Part shown: positions 17,463 through 26,812 of the stretch, one piece after another
How positions within the stretch are numbered: position 1 is the stretch's first letter
How the letters are laid out: each line of letters begins with the position of its first letter
From: Xenophilus sp. L33
GTDB lineage: Bacteria > Pseudomonadota > Gammaproteobacteria > Burkholderiales > Burkholderiaceae_C
DNA length: 64,000 bases
Direction of reading: 5' to 3'
Assembly (NCBI RefSeq): GCF_009765735.1
Contig: NZ_LMUW01000170.1
Coordinates: 20,997 to 84,996, forward strand
Program-made: the position numbers and the translations under genes
The notes under the pieces: model-generated
Told to the model about the DNA's origin: nothing
Seen by the model: only the letters and a program-made list of their open reading frames with translations
Databases searched by the model: none

Positions 17463-19487
17463 ATGCGCATGAACGCCACCACGCCTTCCTTTCGACCCAC
17501 GCCGTTCCGCAAGGTGCTCGTCGCCAACCGCGGCGAGATCGCGCTGCGCATCGTCCGCACAGCCCGTGCGCTCGGCTATCGCACGGTGGCGGTCTATTCC
17601 ACGGCCGATGCCGAGGGCCGCCACGTGCGCGAGGCCGACCAGGCCGTGTGCATCGGCGAGCCCCTGCCGGCGCAGTCGTACCTGCGCATCCCGGCCATCG
17701 TCGAGGCGGCGCGCCTCGCCGGTGCCGACGCGGTGCATCCCGGCTACGGCTTCCTGGCCGAGAACGAGGACTTCGCCCAGGCCTGCCGCGACGCCGGCCT
17801 GGTCTTCATCGGCCCGTCGGCCGAGGCGATCGTCTCGATGGGCAACAAGGCCGGCGCCAAGACGCTGATGACGGCCGCCGGCGTGCCGTGCATCCCGGGC
17901 TACCAGGGCGAGGACCAGAGCGAGGAGCGGCTCGCGCGCGAGGCCGAGCGCATCGGCTTCCCGGTGATGATCAAGGCCACGGCCGGTGGCGGCGGCCGCG
18001 GCATGCGGCTGGTGCGGTCGGCGCGCGAGTTCCCCGACTTGCTCCGCAGCGCCCGCTCCGAGGCGCAGAGCGCCTTCGGCGATCCGGAAGTCATCCTCGA
18101 GCGCGCCATCGTCGAACCGCGCCACATCGAGATCCAGGTCTTCGCTGACCGCCACGGCAACGCGATCCACCTGGGCGAACGCGACTGCTCGGTGCAGCGG
18201 CGCCACCAGAAGGTGATCGAGGAAGCGCCGTCGCCGGCCGTCGGTGCCGAGCTGCGCGCCCGCATGGGCGCCACCGCGGTGGCGGCGGTCAAGGCGATCC
18301 GCTACGAAGGCGCCGGCACGCTCGAGTTTCTGCTCGACAGCCAGGGCGAGTTCTATTTCATGGAGATGAACACCCGGCTGCAGGTGGAGCATCCGGTGAC
18401 CGAGGCGATCACCGGGCTCGACCTGGTGGCGTTGCAGCTGCGGGTCGCGGCCGGCGAGCCGCTGCCGATCACGCAGGAGGCGGTGCGCTTCAGCGGCCAT
18501 GCGATCGAGGTCCGGCTGTGCGCCGAGGATGCCGACCACGGCTTCATGCCGCAGAGCGGCACCATGGCGCTGTGGCGGATGCCGCCGCAGCTGCGGGTCG
18601 AGCACGCGATGCGCTCGGGCGCCGAGATCCCGCCCTTCTACGATTCGATGATCGCCAAGCTGGTGAGCCACGGAGACGACCGCGAGGCCGCTCGGCGCCA
18701 GCTGCTGGCCGGCCTGGAAGACGCGGTCGCGCTGGGCGTGACCACCAACCAGGCCTTCCTGCAGCGCTGCCTGGCGAACCCGGTGTTCGCCGCCGGCGGC
18801 GCCACCACGGCCTTCATCGCCCAGAACCAGGCCGCTTTGCTCGAGCCCGACGCGGTGCTGCAGGCGCGTGCCGCGGCCATCGCCGCGGTGCTGCTGTACG
18901 AGACCGCCGGCGACCGCCGGGCCCGCGTGCCGGGTCGCCGCATGATGCACAGCCTGCCGATCTCGCTGCGCTTCGAGCAGAACGGCGTGCTGGCGACCGC
19001 CAGCGTCACGCTCACCGGCCAGCGCCGCTTCGACGTCCTGATCGGCGAACGGACGGTCGTGGTCGAGCTCGACGAGCTGGCCGAGCACAAGGCGCGCTTC
19101 ACCTGCGACGGCCTCTTCGAGAGCGCCGACTTCCTGCGCGACGGCGCCGCGCTGCTCCTGCACTACCGCGGCGTGCCGCTGCGCTTCGACGACAGGACGC
19201 GCGCCGCCTCGGCGCGCCAGGGCGACGCCGCGAGCGACGGCAAGCTGCGCGCCTCCATGAACGGCCGCGTGGTCGCGGTGATGGCGGCGGTCGGCGACAC
19301 GGTCGAGGCCGGCCAGCCGATGGTCACGCTGGAGGCCATGAAGATGGAGCACATTCACCTCGCGCCGGTGGCCGGCCGGGTGACGGCGCTGCACGTGAAG
19401 ACCGGCGACCAGGTCGCGGCCAGCCGCGTGGTGGTCGAGATCGAGGCGACGCTGACGGGAACCGAGCCGGCACGGATCGGAGAGTGA
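17463..19487 (+). CDS. atuF: Biotin carboxylase/biotin carrier subunit, geranyl-CoA carboxylase type
   Basis: This 674-residue alpha subunit has an ATP-grasp biotin carboxylase domain (FRKVLVANRGEIALRI, GYGFLAEN, GGGGRGMR, MEMNTRLQVEHPVTE), a linking domain (about 470-590) and a C-terminal biotinyl domain with EAMKMEH (biotin lysine K627). It carboxylates biotin with ATP and bicarbonate and feeds AtuC. A second ATG lies two codons downstream. It ends convergent with the dadA-like gene, with a hairpin between. Confidence 0.92.
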   Translation: MRMNATTPSFRPTPFRKVLVANRGEIALRIVRTARALGYRTVAVYSTADAEGRHVREADQAVCIGEPLPAQSYLRIPAIVEAARLAGADAVHPGYGFLAENEDFAQACRDAGLVFIGPSAEAIVSMGNKAGAKTLMTAAGVPCIPGYQGEDQSEERLAREAERIGFPVMIKATAGGGGRGMRLVRSAREFPDLLRSARSEAQSAFGDPEVILERAIVEPRHIEIQVFADRHGNAIHLGERDCSVQRRHQKVIEEAPSPAVGAELRARMGATAVAAVKAIRYEGAGTLEFLLDSQGEFYFMEMNTRLQVEHPVTEAITGLDLVALQLRVAAGEPLPITQEAVRFSGHAIEVRLCAEDADHGFMPQSGTMALWRMPPQLRVEHAMRSGAEIPPFYDSMIAKLVSHGDDREAARRQLLAGLEDAVALGVTTNQAFLQRCLANPVFAAGGATTAFIAQNQAALLEPDAVLQARAAAIAAVLLYETAGDRRARVPGRRMMHSLPISLRFEQNGVLATASVTLTGQRRFDVLIGERTVVVELDELAEHKARFTCDGLFESADFLRDGAALLLHYRGVPLRFDDRTRAASARQGDAASDGKLRASMNGRVVAVMAAVGDTVEAGQPMVTLEAMKMEHIHLAPVAGRVTALHVKTGDQVAASRVVVEIEATLTGTEPARIGE

Positions 19488-19493
19488 CCGATC

Positions 19494-19553
19494 CTGTCGC
19501 AGTCGTCGCCAGCCGGCGAAGCGTCTTCGACATCGGCACCGACTTTGCGACAG
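19494..19553. terminator. Hairpin between convergent atuF and dadA-like genes
   Basis: CTGTCGCA (19494-19501) pairs with TGCGACAG (19546-19553), and the next GTCG pairs with CGAC across a two-base bulge, leaving a loop of about 35 bases. It fills the gap between two convergent stops. No T-run follows, so termination strength is uncertain. Confidence 0.4.
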
Positions 19554-19557
19554 CCCC

Positions 19558-20802
19558 TCAGCGCTCGTGCGGCCGCCCCGACACAAGCCGCGCGAGGAGC
19601 ACCGCACTTCCGGCCGCCAGCGTCAGTCCGAGCGCACCCTGGCCGACGTTGTAGAACGCATTGGCGTACCGCCGCGCGCGACGGATGATCGGGATCGAGT
19701 CGGGGGTTGCGGGCCTCAGGCCCGACCAGGGGCGACCGTCGGCGTGCACGTCGACCGATCCGGGGTACATCGCCGCGGCGGCCGCTCGCAACTGGTCGAT
19801 GCGCCACCTGGGCACGTCCAGGCCGTGACCGCCGATCTCCGCAGCGGCGGCGACCCGAAGTGCGCCACCCAGCGGCGCGAACACGGTCTTGCGGCCCAGG
19901 TCGGTGACGCTCGCGCGCGGCGCCGGCACGCCCGCGGCCATCGGCAAGGTCAGGCTGTAGCCGCGGATCGGATAGACCGGCAGGTACTCGCCGAGTGCCT
20001 GCGCGAGTTGCGCCGCCGCGCTCCCCGCGGCCAGGACGAGGGCATCGCAGGGAATCTCGCCGTCGGATGTCCGCACGGCCCGCACCCGGCCTTCGCGCGT
20101 GGCGAAGCCGATGACGCGGGTGCCGAAACGCGCGAGCCCGCCCATCGATTCGAAGCGGCCGGCCAGCGCGAGGCAAAGCGAATGCGAATCGACCGTGGCG
20201 TCGCCGGCGGTCCAGATGCCGCCGACGAATGCCTTCGGGGCGCGCCGGACGGCAGGCAGCAGCGCGGGCTCCTTTTGCAGGCATGCATCGATGCCGAGCG
20301 CCTCCTGCTCGCATCCCAGCGTGGCCTGGAACCGCATCTGCTCGCGCTGCCGCGCCATGGTCGCCTCGTCGGGGCACAGCACGAGCTTGCCGTTGCGCGC
20401 CACGTCGATCGGCCATGCACCGTCGCGCAACCACCGGGTCAGCGTGTCGCGGCTGAGGAACGAGAGCTCGAGCAGCCGCCGCGTGCCCGCCTGCACCCGC
20501 GCCGTACGGCAGGCGGCCAGGAATCGAAGCGCCCAGGCGTATTGCCGCCAGTCGCGTGTCGGCAGGAAGCGCACCGACGACCCGCGCTGCATCAAGAGGT
20601 GCGGCAGTGCCCGCAGCGTCGCGGGCGACGCGAGCGGCTCCACGTAGCCGTAGCTGAGTTGCGCGCCGTTGGCGAAGCTGCAACCGGTGCCCGGACCGGG
20701 TGCGGCGTCCAGCAGCACGACATCGTGTCCTTCGCGCGCCAGTTCGTAGGCACTCGCGCAGCCGACGATCCCCGCGCCGACGATGCAGATCGACCGTTTC
20801 AT
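19558..20802 (-). CDS. FAD-dependent D-amino-acid dehydrogenase-like oxidoreductase (DadA family)
   Basis: This 414-residue flavoprotein opens with the dinucleotide-binding motif VGAGIVGCASAYELAREGHDVVLLDA and has the DadA-type GCSFANGAQLSYGYVEPLASP and C-terminal SGLRPATPDSIPIIRRA. It would oxidise a D-amino acid or N-substituted amine to a keto acid at the inner membrane. The ATG overlaps the amidase stop (ATGA). It is last in the uptake operon, so the substrate is probably released by the amidase and imported by the linked ABC transporter. Confidence 0.9.
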   Translation of the reverse strand: MKRSICIVGAGIVGCASAYELAREGHDVVLLDAAPGPGTGCSFANGAQLSYGYVEPLASPATLRALPHLLMQRGSSVRFLPTRDWRQYAWALRFLAACRTARVQAGTRRLLELSFLSRDTLTRWLRDGAWPIDVARNGKLVLCPDEATMARQREQMRFQATLGCEQEALGIDACLQKEPALLPAVRRAPKAFVGGIWTAGDATVDSHSLCLALAGRFESMGGLARFGTRVIGFATREGRVRAVRTSDGEIPCDALVLAAGSAAAQLAQALGEYLPVYPIRGYSLTLPMAAGVPAPRASVTDLGRKTVFAPLGGALRVAAAAEIGGHGLDVPRWRIDQLRAAAAAMYPGSVDVHADGRPWSGLRPATPDSIPIIRRARRYANAFYNVGQGALGLTLAAGSAVLLARLVSGRPHER

Positions 20803-22226
20803 CGCAGGCCCCGCGGACGATCCCGATGCCAGTGCGTGGCTTGCTGGAACGCGTGACCGAATTGCAGTGCCGTCGCCTCGCCGAAGCCACGTGCGACGAC
20901 CTGCACACCGACCGGCATGCCATCGCTCGACAGCCCCGCGGGAACGGACAGCGCGCAAAGATCGAGCAGGTTCACGAAGCGACCCAGCAGGGACAGCGGC
21001 GTGGCCAGTTCGTCGACTTCGGACAACGCGACCGCCGAGATCGCGTTGGTGGGAAAGATGCACACGTCCACGCCGGTCATCGCCAGGCGCATGGCGGCCT
21101 GGGCGCGTTCGCGCGCCGCGAGCAGATGCTGGTAGCGCGCGGCGTCGATGTCGCGACCGAGCAGGATGCGCCGCCGCACGTTCGGATCGAAGTCGAGGTC
21201 TTCGCGCTCGAAGAGGGCGCCCAGGCTGGCATAGCCTTCGGCGCTCATCAGCAGCCCCGCCGCCACCATCGCCTCGTGCAGGGACAGAGGCAGCGGCTGC
21301 TCGACGAGAACGACGCCGAGGTCGCGGAACGTCCGCAGCGCACGGTCGTAGACCGCAAGGACGTCGGCATTCACCGCGGCACGTTCGGCTTGCGGAAGCA
21401 CCCAGGCGCGCAGGCCGCGCACCGGGCGCTTCAGCAGCCGATCTGCGCGGCCCGCCGGCGCGACGGCCGATGCAGCGTCCAGCGGGTCGGCGCCCGACAT
21501 CGCATCGAGCAGCAGCGCGCAATCCTCGACGTCGCGGGTGAGGGGACCCACCGTGTCGTGCGTGGGGCAGAGTTCGATCAGGCCGTGCCGGCTGATCAGG
21601 CCCTGCGTGGTCTTGAGCCCGACCAGGCCGCACAGGCCGGCGGGAATCCGGATGGAGCCGCCGGTGTCGGTGCCGATGGCGGCGCAGGCGAGTCCGGCCG
21701 CCACCGCCACCGCCGAGCCGCTGCTGGAGCCGCCGGGCACGCGGTGGGTCTGCAGGTCCCACGGGTTCCAGGGCGTGCCCATGACGGCATTGGTTCCCCA
21801 TCCGCCGAAGGCGTACTCCACCGTGTGCGTCTTTCCGAGCACGATGGCGCCGGCCTGCCGCAGCCGCTGCACGGCCGTCGCGGTGATCGATGCGATGCGC
21901 GGCGCGCGGGCCACCGAGCCACCGGTGGTGGGCCAGCCCTCGATGTCGAACAGGTCCTTCACGGCCACCGTCACGCCGTGCAGCGCACCGAGCGTCGCGC
22001 CGGCGCGCCTCAGCGCATCCAGTCCGTCGGCAGCGGCGAGGGCCTGCTCGGCATGCACGTCGATGTAGGCGTGAAGTCGCCGGTCGTGGCGCTCGATGCG
22101 GGACAGCTGGAACGTCACCAGCTCGCGGCTGGAGATCTCGCCGCGGGTGAGCAGGGCCTGCAGGTCGACGATGCTGGCGAAGGCCAGCGCGGTGTCGGGG
22201 GTCGTCATGTTCGATTCTGTTGCCAT
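20799..22226 (-). CDS. Amidase-signature-family hydrolase
   Basis: This 475-residue enzyme carries the amidase-signature Ser-cisSer-Lys triad: VAVKDLF (Lys), GGSSSGSAVAVAAG and GTDTGGSIRIPAG. It hydrolyses an amide bond in the cytoplasm; the substrate is not evident. It lies between the transporter genes and the DadA-like gene, overlapping the latter by 4 bp, so it probably releases an amino acid from an imported amide. A second ATG lies six codons in. Confidence 0.93.
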   Translation of the reverse strand: MATESNMTTPDTALAFASIVDLQALLTRGEISSRELVTFQLSRIERHDRRLHAYIDVHAEQALAAADGLDALRRAGATLGALHGVTVAVKDLFDIEGWPTTGGSVARAPRIASITATAVQRLRQAGAIVLGKTHTVEYAFGGWGTNAVMGTPWNPWDLQTHRVPGGSSSGSAVAVAAGLACAAIGTDTGGSIRIPAGLCGLVGLKTTQGLISRHGLIELCPTHDTVGPLTRDVEDCALLLDAMSGADPLDAASAVAPAGRADRLLKRPVRGLRAWVLPQAERAAVNADVLAVYDRALRTFRDLGVVLVEQPLPLSLHEAMVAAGLLMSAEGYASLGALFEREDLDFDPNVRRRILLGRDIDAARYQHLLAARERAQAAMRLAMTGVDVCIFPTNAISAVALSEVDELATPLSLLGRFVNLLDLCALSVPAGLSSDGMPVGVQVVARGFGEATALQFGHAFQQATHWHRDRPRGLR

Positions 22227-22229
22227 GTT

Positions 22230-22916
22230 TCAGGAAGCGCCCATCACGCGGCGACCGCGCAGGAGCCGCGACTCCAGCCAGCGCGAGATCATCGAAAGCG
22301 GGAACGCGATCGCGAAATAGAAGGCGCCGGCGAGAAGGAAGATCTGCAGGGGCAGGAAGGACTCGCTGCTGATCGCTCGAGCCGTGAGCATCAGTTCGTC
22401 GGTCGCGATCAGCGCGCACAGCGAGCTGTCCTTCAGCAGCGACACGTAGGCGTTGAGCAGCGGCGGCAGCATCACGCGCAGCGCCTGCGGTGCCGTCACG
22501 CTCACGAAGACCTGCCAGGGCGTCATGCCCACGGTCATGCCGGCCTCGCGCTGGCCTCTGTGCACGGAAGCCAGCCCGCCGCGCAGGATTTCCGCCACGT
22601 AGGCCGAGCCCTGCAGGCCCAGCCCGACGACGCCGGCCCAGAATCCGGGCAAGGTGAGTCCCGCCTCGGGCAGCACGAAATAGATCGCCAGCAGCAGCGC
22701 CAGGAGCGGCATGGCACGGATGAACTGCACATAGGTGCCGGCGGTGCGTCGCAGCCATGGGCTGCCGCTGCGAAGCGCCAGCGTGAGCAGCGAGCCCAGC
22801 AGCACCGCCAGCACGAAGCCGCCCAGCGAAAGCGCCGCCGTCACCCGCGCCGCGGCAAGCAGGCGTTGGCTCCAATCGTCCCAGTGCGCGGGGTAGGCGG
22901 ACAGGAACGCGATCAC
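22230..22916 (-). CDS. Polar amino-acid ABC transporter permease (HisM/GlnP type)
   Basis: The GTG at 22916 overlaps the preceding permease stop (GTGA) and gives 228 residues with five transmembrane helices. The loop from about residue 110 (YVAEILRGGLASVHRGQREAG) and ALRVMLPPLLNAYVSLLKDSSL form the ATPase-contacting signature of His/Glu/Gln permeases. It pairs with the next upstream permease in the inner membrane. Confidence 0.93.
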   Translation of the reverse strand: MIAFLSAYPAHWDDWSQRLLAAARVTAALSLGGFVLAVLLGSLLTLALRSGSPWLRRTAGTYVQFIRAMPLLALLLAIYFVLPEAGLTLPGFWAGVVGLGLQGSAYVAEILRGGLASVHRGQREAGMTVGMTPWQVFVSVTAPQALRVMLPPLLNAYVSLLKDSSLCALIATDELMLTARAISSESFLPLQIFLLAGAFYFAIAFPLSMISRWLESRLLRGRRVMGAS

Positions 22917-23560
22917 CGCGCGGCCTCCAGGCGACGTTCGACCCGTGCGAAGGTCCAGGTGATGGGGAGCACGATCGCGGCGTAGAGCATCATGGCGGCC
23001 AGGTAGATGAGCGTCGTCTGGAAGGTCGACGTCACGAGGTTGCGGGCATAGAACATGATCTCCGGCACGGCGATCGCCGAGGCGATGGAGGTGTCCTTGA
23101 TCAGCTGGCTGGTGTAGTTGCCGAGCGACGGCAGCGTGAGCCGCATCACCTGCGGCAGCAGCACGAAGCGCAGCACCTGGGCCGGCCTCAGTCCGGCGGC
23201 GAGTGCCGCTTCGCGCTGGCCTAGGTGCAGCGAGCGCAGGCCTGCCGTGAACACGTCGCACAGCACCGCCGCCCCGACGAGGCCCAGGCCCAGGCACGCG
23301 GCAAGCACCGGCGAGAGGCGGATGCCGATCGACGCCAATCCGAAATAAAGGACGAACAGGTGTGCGAGTGCCGGCACGTTGCGCATCCACTCGGTCCATG
23401 CGGCGATCGCGGCCTGGACGAGCCGGTTCGCCACGAAGGTCCTGACGAGGGCGAGCGCAAGGCCGCCCACCGCCGCGACGGCGAAGGCACCCGCCGAGAT
23501 CTGAACCGCCGTCAGCGCGCCGACCAGCAGGGTCCGCAGGATGGTGATCAGGGTGTCCAT
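22913..23560 (-). CDS. Polar amino-acid ABC transporter permease (second subunit)
   Basis: This 215-residue permease has about five transmembrane helices, the WMRNVPALAHLF motif and the EAA loop region (FTAGLRSLHLGQREAALAAGLRP...LPSLGNYTSQLIKDTSI). It forms a heterodimer with the downstream permease. It starts 11 bp after the ATPase gene and overlaps the next gene by 4 bp. Confidence 0.93.
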   Translation of the reverse strand: MDTLITILRTLLVGALTAVQISAGAFAVAAVGGLALALVRTFVANRLVQAAIAAWTEWMRNVPALAHLFVLYFGLASIGIRLSPVLAACLGLGLVGAAVLCDVFTAGLRSLHLGQREAALAAGLRPAQVLRFVLLPQVMRLTLPSLGNYTSQLIKDTSIASAIAVPEIMFYARNLVTSTFQTTLIYLAAMMLYAAIVLPITWTFARVERRLEAAR

Positions 23561-23571
23561 CGTGGCTCGAC

Positions 23572-24372
23572 TCAGGCGGCGAGCTGGACGACGGCGCCCG
23601 ACACCTGGCGCAGGAAGGCCCGCGTGCGCGCGGCCTTCGGTCGATCGATCACTTCCTGCGGTGTGCCCTCCTCGACGATGTGGCCGCCGTCCATGAAGAT
23701 CACGCGGTCGGCCACCTCGCGCGCGAAGCCGATCTCGTGCGTGACGAGGATCATCGAACGTCCTTCCTCCGCCAGCTCCTTGATGACGCCGAGCACCTCG
23801 CCGACCAGTTCCGGGTCGAGCGCCGAGGTTGGCTCGTCGAACAGGATGACCTTGGGCCGCTGCGCCAAGGCGCGCGCGATCGCCACGCGCTGCTGCTGGC
23901 CACCGGAGAGCCGCTCTGGAAATTCGTCGGCCTTGTGGCGCAGGTGGACCTTCTCGAGCATCGTCTCGGCAAGCGCATGCGCCGAATCCCGGGAAAGGCC
24001 TCCGGCGCGCATCGGGCCGAGCGCGACGTTGTCGCGCACGTTCAGGTGCGGCCACAGGTAGAAGCCCTGAAAGACCATCGCCATCTCGGCGCGTTGCGGC
24101 GCGAGCTCCCTGTCGGTCATCAGGCGCAATGCGCCGCGTCGGTTCGGCCGCTGGCCGATGAGCTCGCCCTCGAGCGTCACCGAACCTGCGCCGGGCTTCT
24201 CCAGGTAGTTGATGCAACGCAGGCAGGTCGACTTGCCCGAGCCGCTCGGGCCCAGCAGCGCGAGCGTCTCGCCCTTGCGGAGATCGAAGGAGATGCCCCG
24301 AAGCACCTGCGACTCGCCGAACGACTTGCTCAGGGCATCGACACGCAACAAGGGTGCGGCGGCGGTGTTCAT
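23572..24372 (-). CDS. Polar amino-acid ABC transporter ATP-binding protein
   Basis: This 266-residue ATPase has Walker A GPSGSGKST, a Q-loop (VFQGFYLWPHL), the signature LSGGQQQRVAIARAL, Walker B VILFDEPTSALDP and the switch histidine in VTHEIGF. Sequence type is GlnQ/HisP. It powers import with the two downstream permeases and the upstream binding protein. Confidence 0.95.
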   Translation of the reverse strand: MNTAAAPLLRVDALSKSFGESQVLRGISFDLRKGETLALLGPSGSGKSTCLRCINYLEKPGAGSVTLEGELIGQRPNRRGALRLMTDRELAPQRAEMAMVFQGFYLWPHLNVRDNVALGPMRAGGLSRDSAHALAETMLEKVHLRHKADEFPERLSGGQQQRVAIARALAQRPKVILFDEPTSALDPELVGEVLGVIKELAEEGRSMILVTHEIGFAREVADRVIFMDGGHIVEEGTPQEVIDRPKAARTRAFLRQVSGAVVQLAA

Positions 24373-24397
24373 CGGCGTGCTCTCCTGCGGCGCGGGT

Positions 24398-25255
24398 TCA
24401 CTTGCAGCTCGGCATCTGCCAGTCGGCCGGACGATCGACGCCGGCCCGGAAGTTCTTGCCCGCCGGCACGTACCAGACGTCCTGCACCAGGCCGTAGCGC
24501 ACGCCGATCTTCTTGAGTTCGCACTGCTGCCACAGCTTGGCGATCTCGCCGTTGATGGCCGCGGCCAGTTCGGGGCTGTCCTTGTTGATGCCGAACACCA
24601 CCTGCCCGAGGCCGGTCAGCAGCGGGAAGTCGGGGTTGTTGTCGGTGAATGCGATGAAGTGCAGGTTCCACTGCGGATTGCGCGAGATCGCGTACTGCAC
24701 CACCGGCGGGTCGCCGATCACCGCATCGATGCGGCCGGCGAGCATGTCGCGCACCGCCGCGTCCGAGGTGTCGTACTGGCTCAGCTGCAGGCCGTGGATG
24801 CTGCGCAGCTCGGGAATGAACGAGAAGCCCGTGATCGTCCCGACCTTCTTGCCTTCGAGATCCTTGAGCGTCGACCAGTTCGTCCTGGCCGGCTGCATGA
24901 TGCCGTTCTTGAAATAGTGGATCGGGTCCGAGAGCGTCATGATCTTCGAGCGCTGCTCGGTCCAGCCCATGGTTCCGGCCATGACGTCCACGCGCTTGGC
25001 CTGGACCGAGGCGATGGTGCCGGACCATTCCATCAGCTCCGGCTTGACCTGGAGCTTCAGCGCGTCGGCCACGCGCTGCAGGATCTCGCCGTCGTAGCCG
25101 ATCATCTTGCCGTCCTGGTAGCCGGTTCCGGGCATGTCGCCGGTGAACGCGATGGTGAGCTTGTCCTTCTCGACCGTCTGCGCATGGATCTGCGGCAGCA
25201 GGAAGAAGAGACTCAGGAGGGCGCACAGGGCGCGATGTCGTGTCAGTGGCTTCAT
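24398..25255 (-). CDS. Periplasmic amino-acid-type substrate-binding protein
   Basis: The ATG at 25255 with GGAG upstream gives 285 residues. A signal peptide ends near HAQ (about residue 25). The mature protein is the bilobal family-3 fold (KLTIAFTGDMPGTGYQDGKMIGYDGEILQRVADAL; DVMAGTMGWTEQRSKIMTLSDPI). Two Cys residues near the C-terminus could form a disulfide. It is the first gene of the operon and divergent from the AraC/GlxA regulator. Confidence 0.93.
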   Translation of the reverse strand: MKPLTRHRALCALLSLFFLLPQIHAQTVEKDKLTIAFTGDMPGTGYQDGKMIGYDGEILQRVADALKLQVKPELMEWSGTIASVQAKRVDVMAGTMGWTEQRSKIMTLSDPIHYFKNGIMQPARTNWSTLKDLEGKKVGTITGFSFIPELRSIHGLQLSQYDTSDAAVRDMLAGRIDAVIGDPPVVQYAISRNPQWNLHFIAFTDNNPDFPLLTGLGQVVFGINKDSPELAAAINGEIAKLWQQCELKKIGVRYGLVQDVWYVPAGKNFRAGVDRPADWQMPSCK

Positions 25256-25351
25256 GACGTGCTCCGGAAAGTGGATGAGATGCATTGGGTTCAGCGAGCC
25301 TCGATGTTCATGGCCCGACATGGAAACCCGCTAGCACCGGCTGGAGTCACA

Positions 25352-26515
25352 ATGGAACGTATGCGACATTCCGCGAAATCAGCGACGAGCGGTAAGACGA
25401 GGCAACGATCCGCCGCGCCGGCGCCGGCCGTGCGTTCCTCGGTGGACTGGCTCGATGCCGACGGCCCCTCCGTCAAGCCTGCGCCGGTGCAGGCCGAGTT
25501 GCGGGTCGGCATCGTGTTGTGGCCGGGCTTTCCGCTGCTGTCGCTGGCCGGGTTGAGCGACGCATTGCGGCATGCGGCCGACCTCGGCGATCTCAGCCGC
25601 CAGGTGCGCTGCACCTGGCGCGTGCTGGGGCTGGAGGGCGAATCGGTGGTCGCGAGCTCCGGCATCGCGATCCCGGTCCAGGAAGCGTTCTCGTCCAGGT
25701 TCGATTTCGACTACCTGGCGGTCATCGGCGGGCTGCTGCCGCAGATCGGCCAGGTCTCGCCGCGCTACCCGCGCTACCTCAAGGAGGCAGCGCAGGCCGG
25801 CGTCACGCTCATCGGGATCTGCACCGGCAGCTTCGTGCTCGCCCGCCACGGCTTGATGGCGCAGCGCGTGGCCTGCGTGCATCCGTTCCATGTCGACGAC
25901 TGGAAGGAGGCCTTCCCGGGCCATGCCTTCGTCACCAACACCGACTATCACGTCGACAACGACCGCATCACCTGCGCGGGCGGCATCTCGATCATCGAAC
26001 TGGCGGCCGAACTCGCCCGGCGCCACTGCGGCTCGGGCACGTCGGCGAAGGTGATCCACCAGATGACCGTGGCACCGCGCAAGTCGAGCGGCCACATGGC
26101 GCGGCGGCAGGCGCTGGGCTACATCACGACCGACCAGCACAAGCTGCGGCAGGTGATCCTGCTGATGGAGAAGAACCTGTCGCCGCCGCTCGAGATCGCC
26201 GTCATCGCGCGCCTCGTCGGCTCGAACATGAGGCAGCTGGAACGGGCATTCCTTGCCGAGACCGGCCTGAGTCCTTCCGACTACTACCGCACCCTGAGGT
26301 TGAACTACGGCCGGTGGCTGCTCACCAAGTCCGACACGCCGGTCAACGAGATCGCCTTCGAATGCGGCTTCGCCGACGCATCCCATTTCATCCGTCATTT
26401 CCGCGCCCAGTTCGGCATGACGCCGGGGCGCCTGCGGGTGGCGCTGGCGGACGGCGCCAGGCGGCCCGAGCTCGCGTCCGGTCGCCCGAGGCGGCAGGCG
26501 CTGGCCGAAAGCTGA
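25352..26515 (+). CDS. GlxA-family AraC-type regulator with DJ-1-like N-terminal domain
   Basis: The ATG at 25352 follows a GGAG site and gives 387 residues. Residues about 50-220 form a DJ-1/PfpI-like sensor (LRVGIVLWPGFPLLSLAGLSDAL, GICTGSFVLARHG), and residues about 270-365 form two AraC helix-turn-helices (IAVIARLVGSNMRQLERAF; VNEIAFECGFADASHFIRHFRAQFG). This is the GlxA/ArgR-like layout used to control amino-acid and betaine catabolism. It is divergent from the ABC-amidase-DadA operon across 96 bp and probably activates it. Confidence 0.93.
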   Translation: MERMRHSAKSATSGKTRQRSAAPAPAVRSSVDWLDADGPSVKPAPVQAELRVGIVLWPGFPLLSLAGLSDALRHAADLGDLSRQVRCTWRVLGLEGESVVASSGIAIPVQEAFSSRFDFDYLAVIGGLLPQIGQVSPRYPRYLKEAAQAGVTLIGICTGSFVLARHGLMAQRVACVHPFHVDDWKEAFPGHAFVTNTDYHVDNDRITCAGGISIIELAAELARRHCGSGTSAKVIHQMTVAPRKSSGHMARRQALGYITTDQHKLRQVILLMEKNLSPPLEIAVIARLVGSNMRQLERAFLAETGLSPSDYYRTLRLNYGRWLLTKSDTPVNEIAFECGFADASHFIRHFRAQFGMTPGRLRVALADGARRPELASGRPRRQALAES

Positions 26516-26551
26516 ACTCGCGCTTTTGAGCTTTTGAATTAGGCGGCCGCT

Positions 26552-26685
26552 ATGAAGCTCATCACCGGGCCTCCTCCAGCATGTTCGGCGCCAAGGCTCA
26601 CATCGCGGCGCTCGAAAAGGGGCTCGAATTCGAATGCGTCATCTCGGCCCCTGAGCCGGTCGCGCCATGCCCCAATGATTTCTGA
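26552..26685 (+). pseudogene. Remnant of a glutathione S-transferase N-terminus, frame broken
   Basis: An ATG at 26552 reads MKLITGP, then the frame slips near 26570-26575. In the next frame SSMFGAKAHIAALEKGLEFE reads through until a stop at 26683. Together these recall the thioredoxin-fold N-terminus of glutathione S-transferases (MKLI.., S at the active-site position, then KxRIALxEKGL). Nothing after about residue 42 looks like GST, so about four-fifths of the gene is missing. It lies in the roughly 300-bp gap before the hemerythrin gene, in which I see no other gene. Confidence 0.6.
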
Positions 26686-26812
26686 TGGTGCCCCCTGAAT
26701 TCGTCGTTTTGAAGCCGGCCCGCGGCGCCTGAAAATCCGCCTCGGACCCCACCGGGCGGGTCGGGCGCAGCGGCCCGGCATCCTCTTCAATCCTTCGATT
26801 TCTGAAAAACCT

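Noticed and set aside
15741..19607. A 1288-codon open frame antisense to atuC and atuF
   Set aside because: It mirrors two well-supported genes, is rich in Arg/His/Ala/Gly and has no recognisable domain. Such shadows are expected at this GC content.
26516..26812. Possible small RNA or terminator in the gap before the hemerythrin gene
   Set aside because: Only a 5-bp GACCC/GGGTC pairing was seen near 26750-26765, with no T-run; this is too weak to call.
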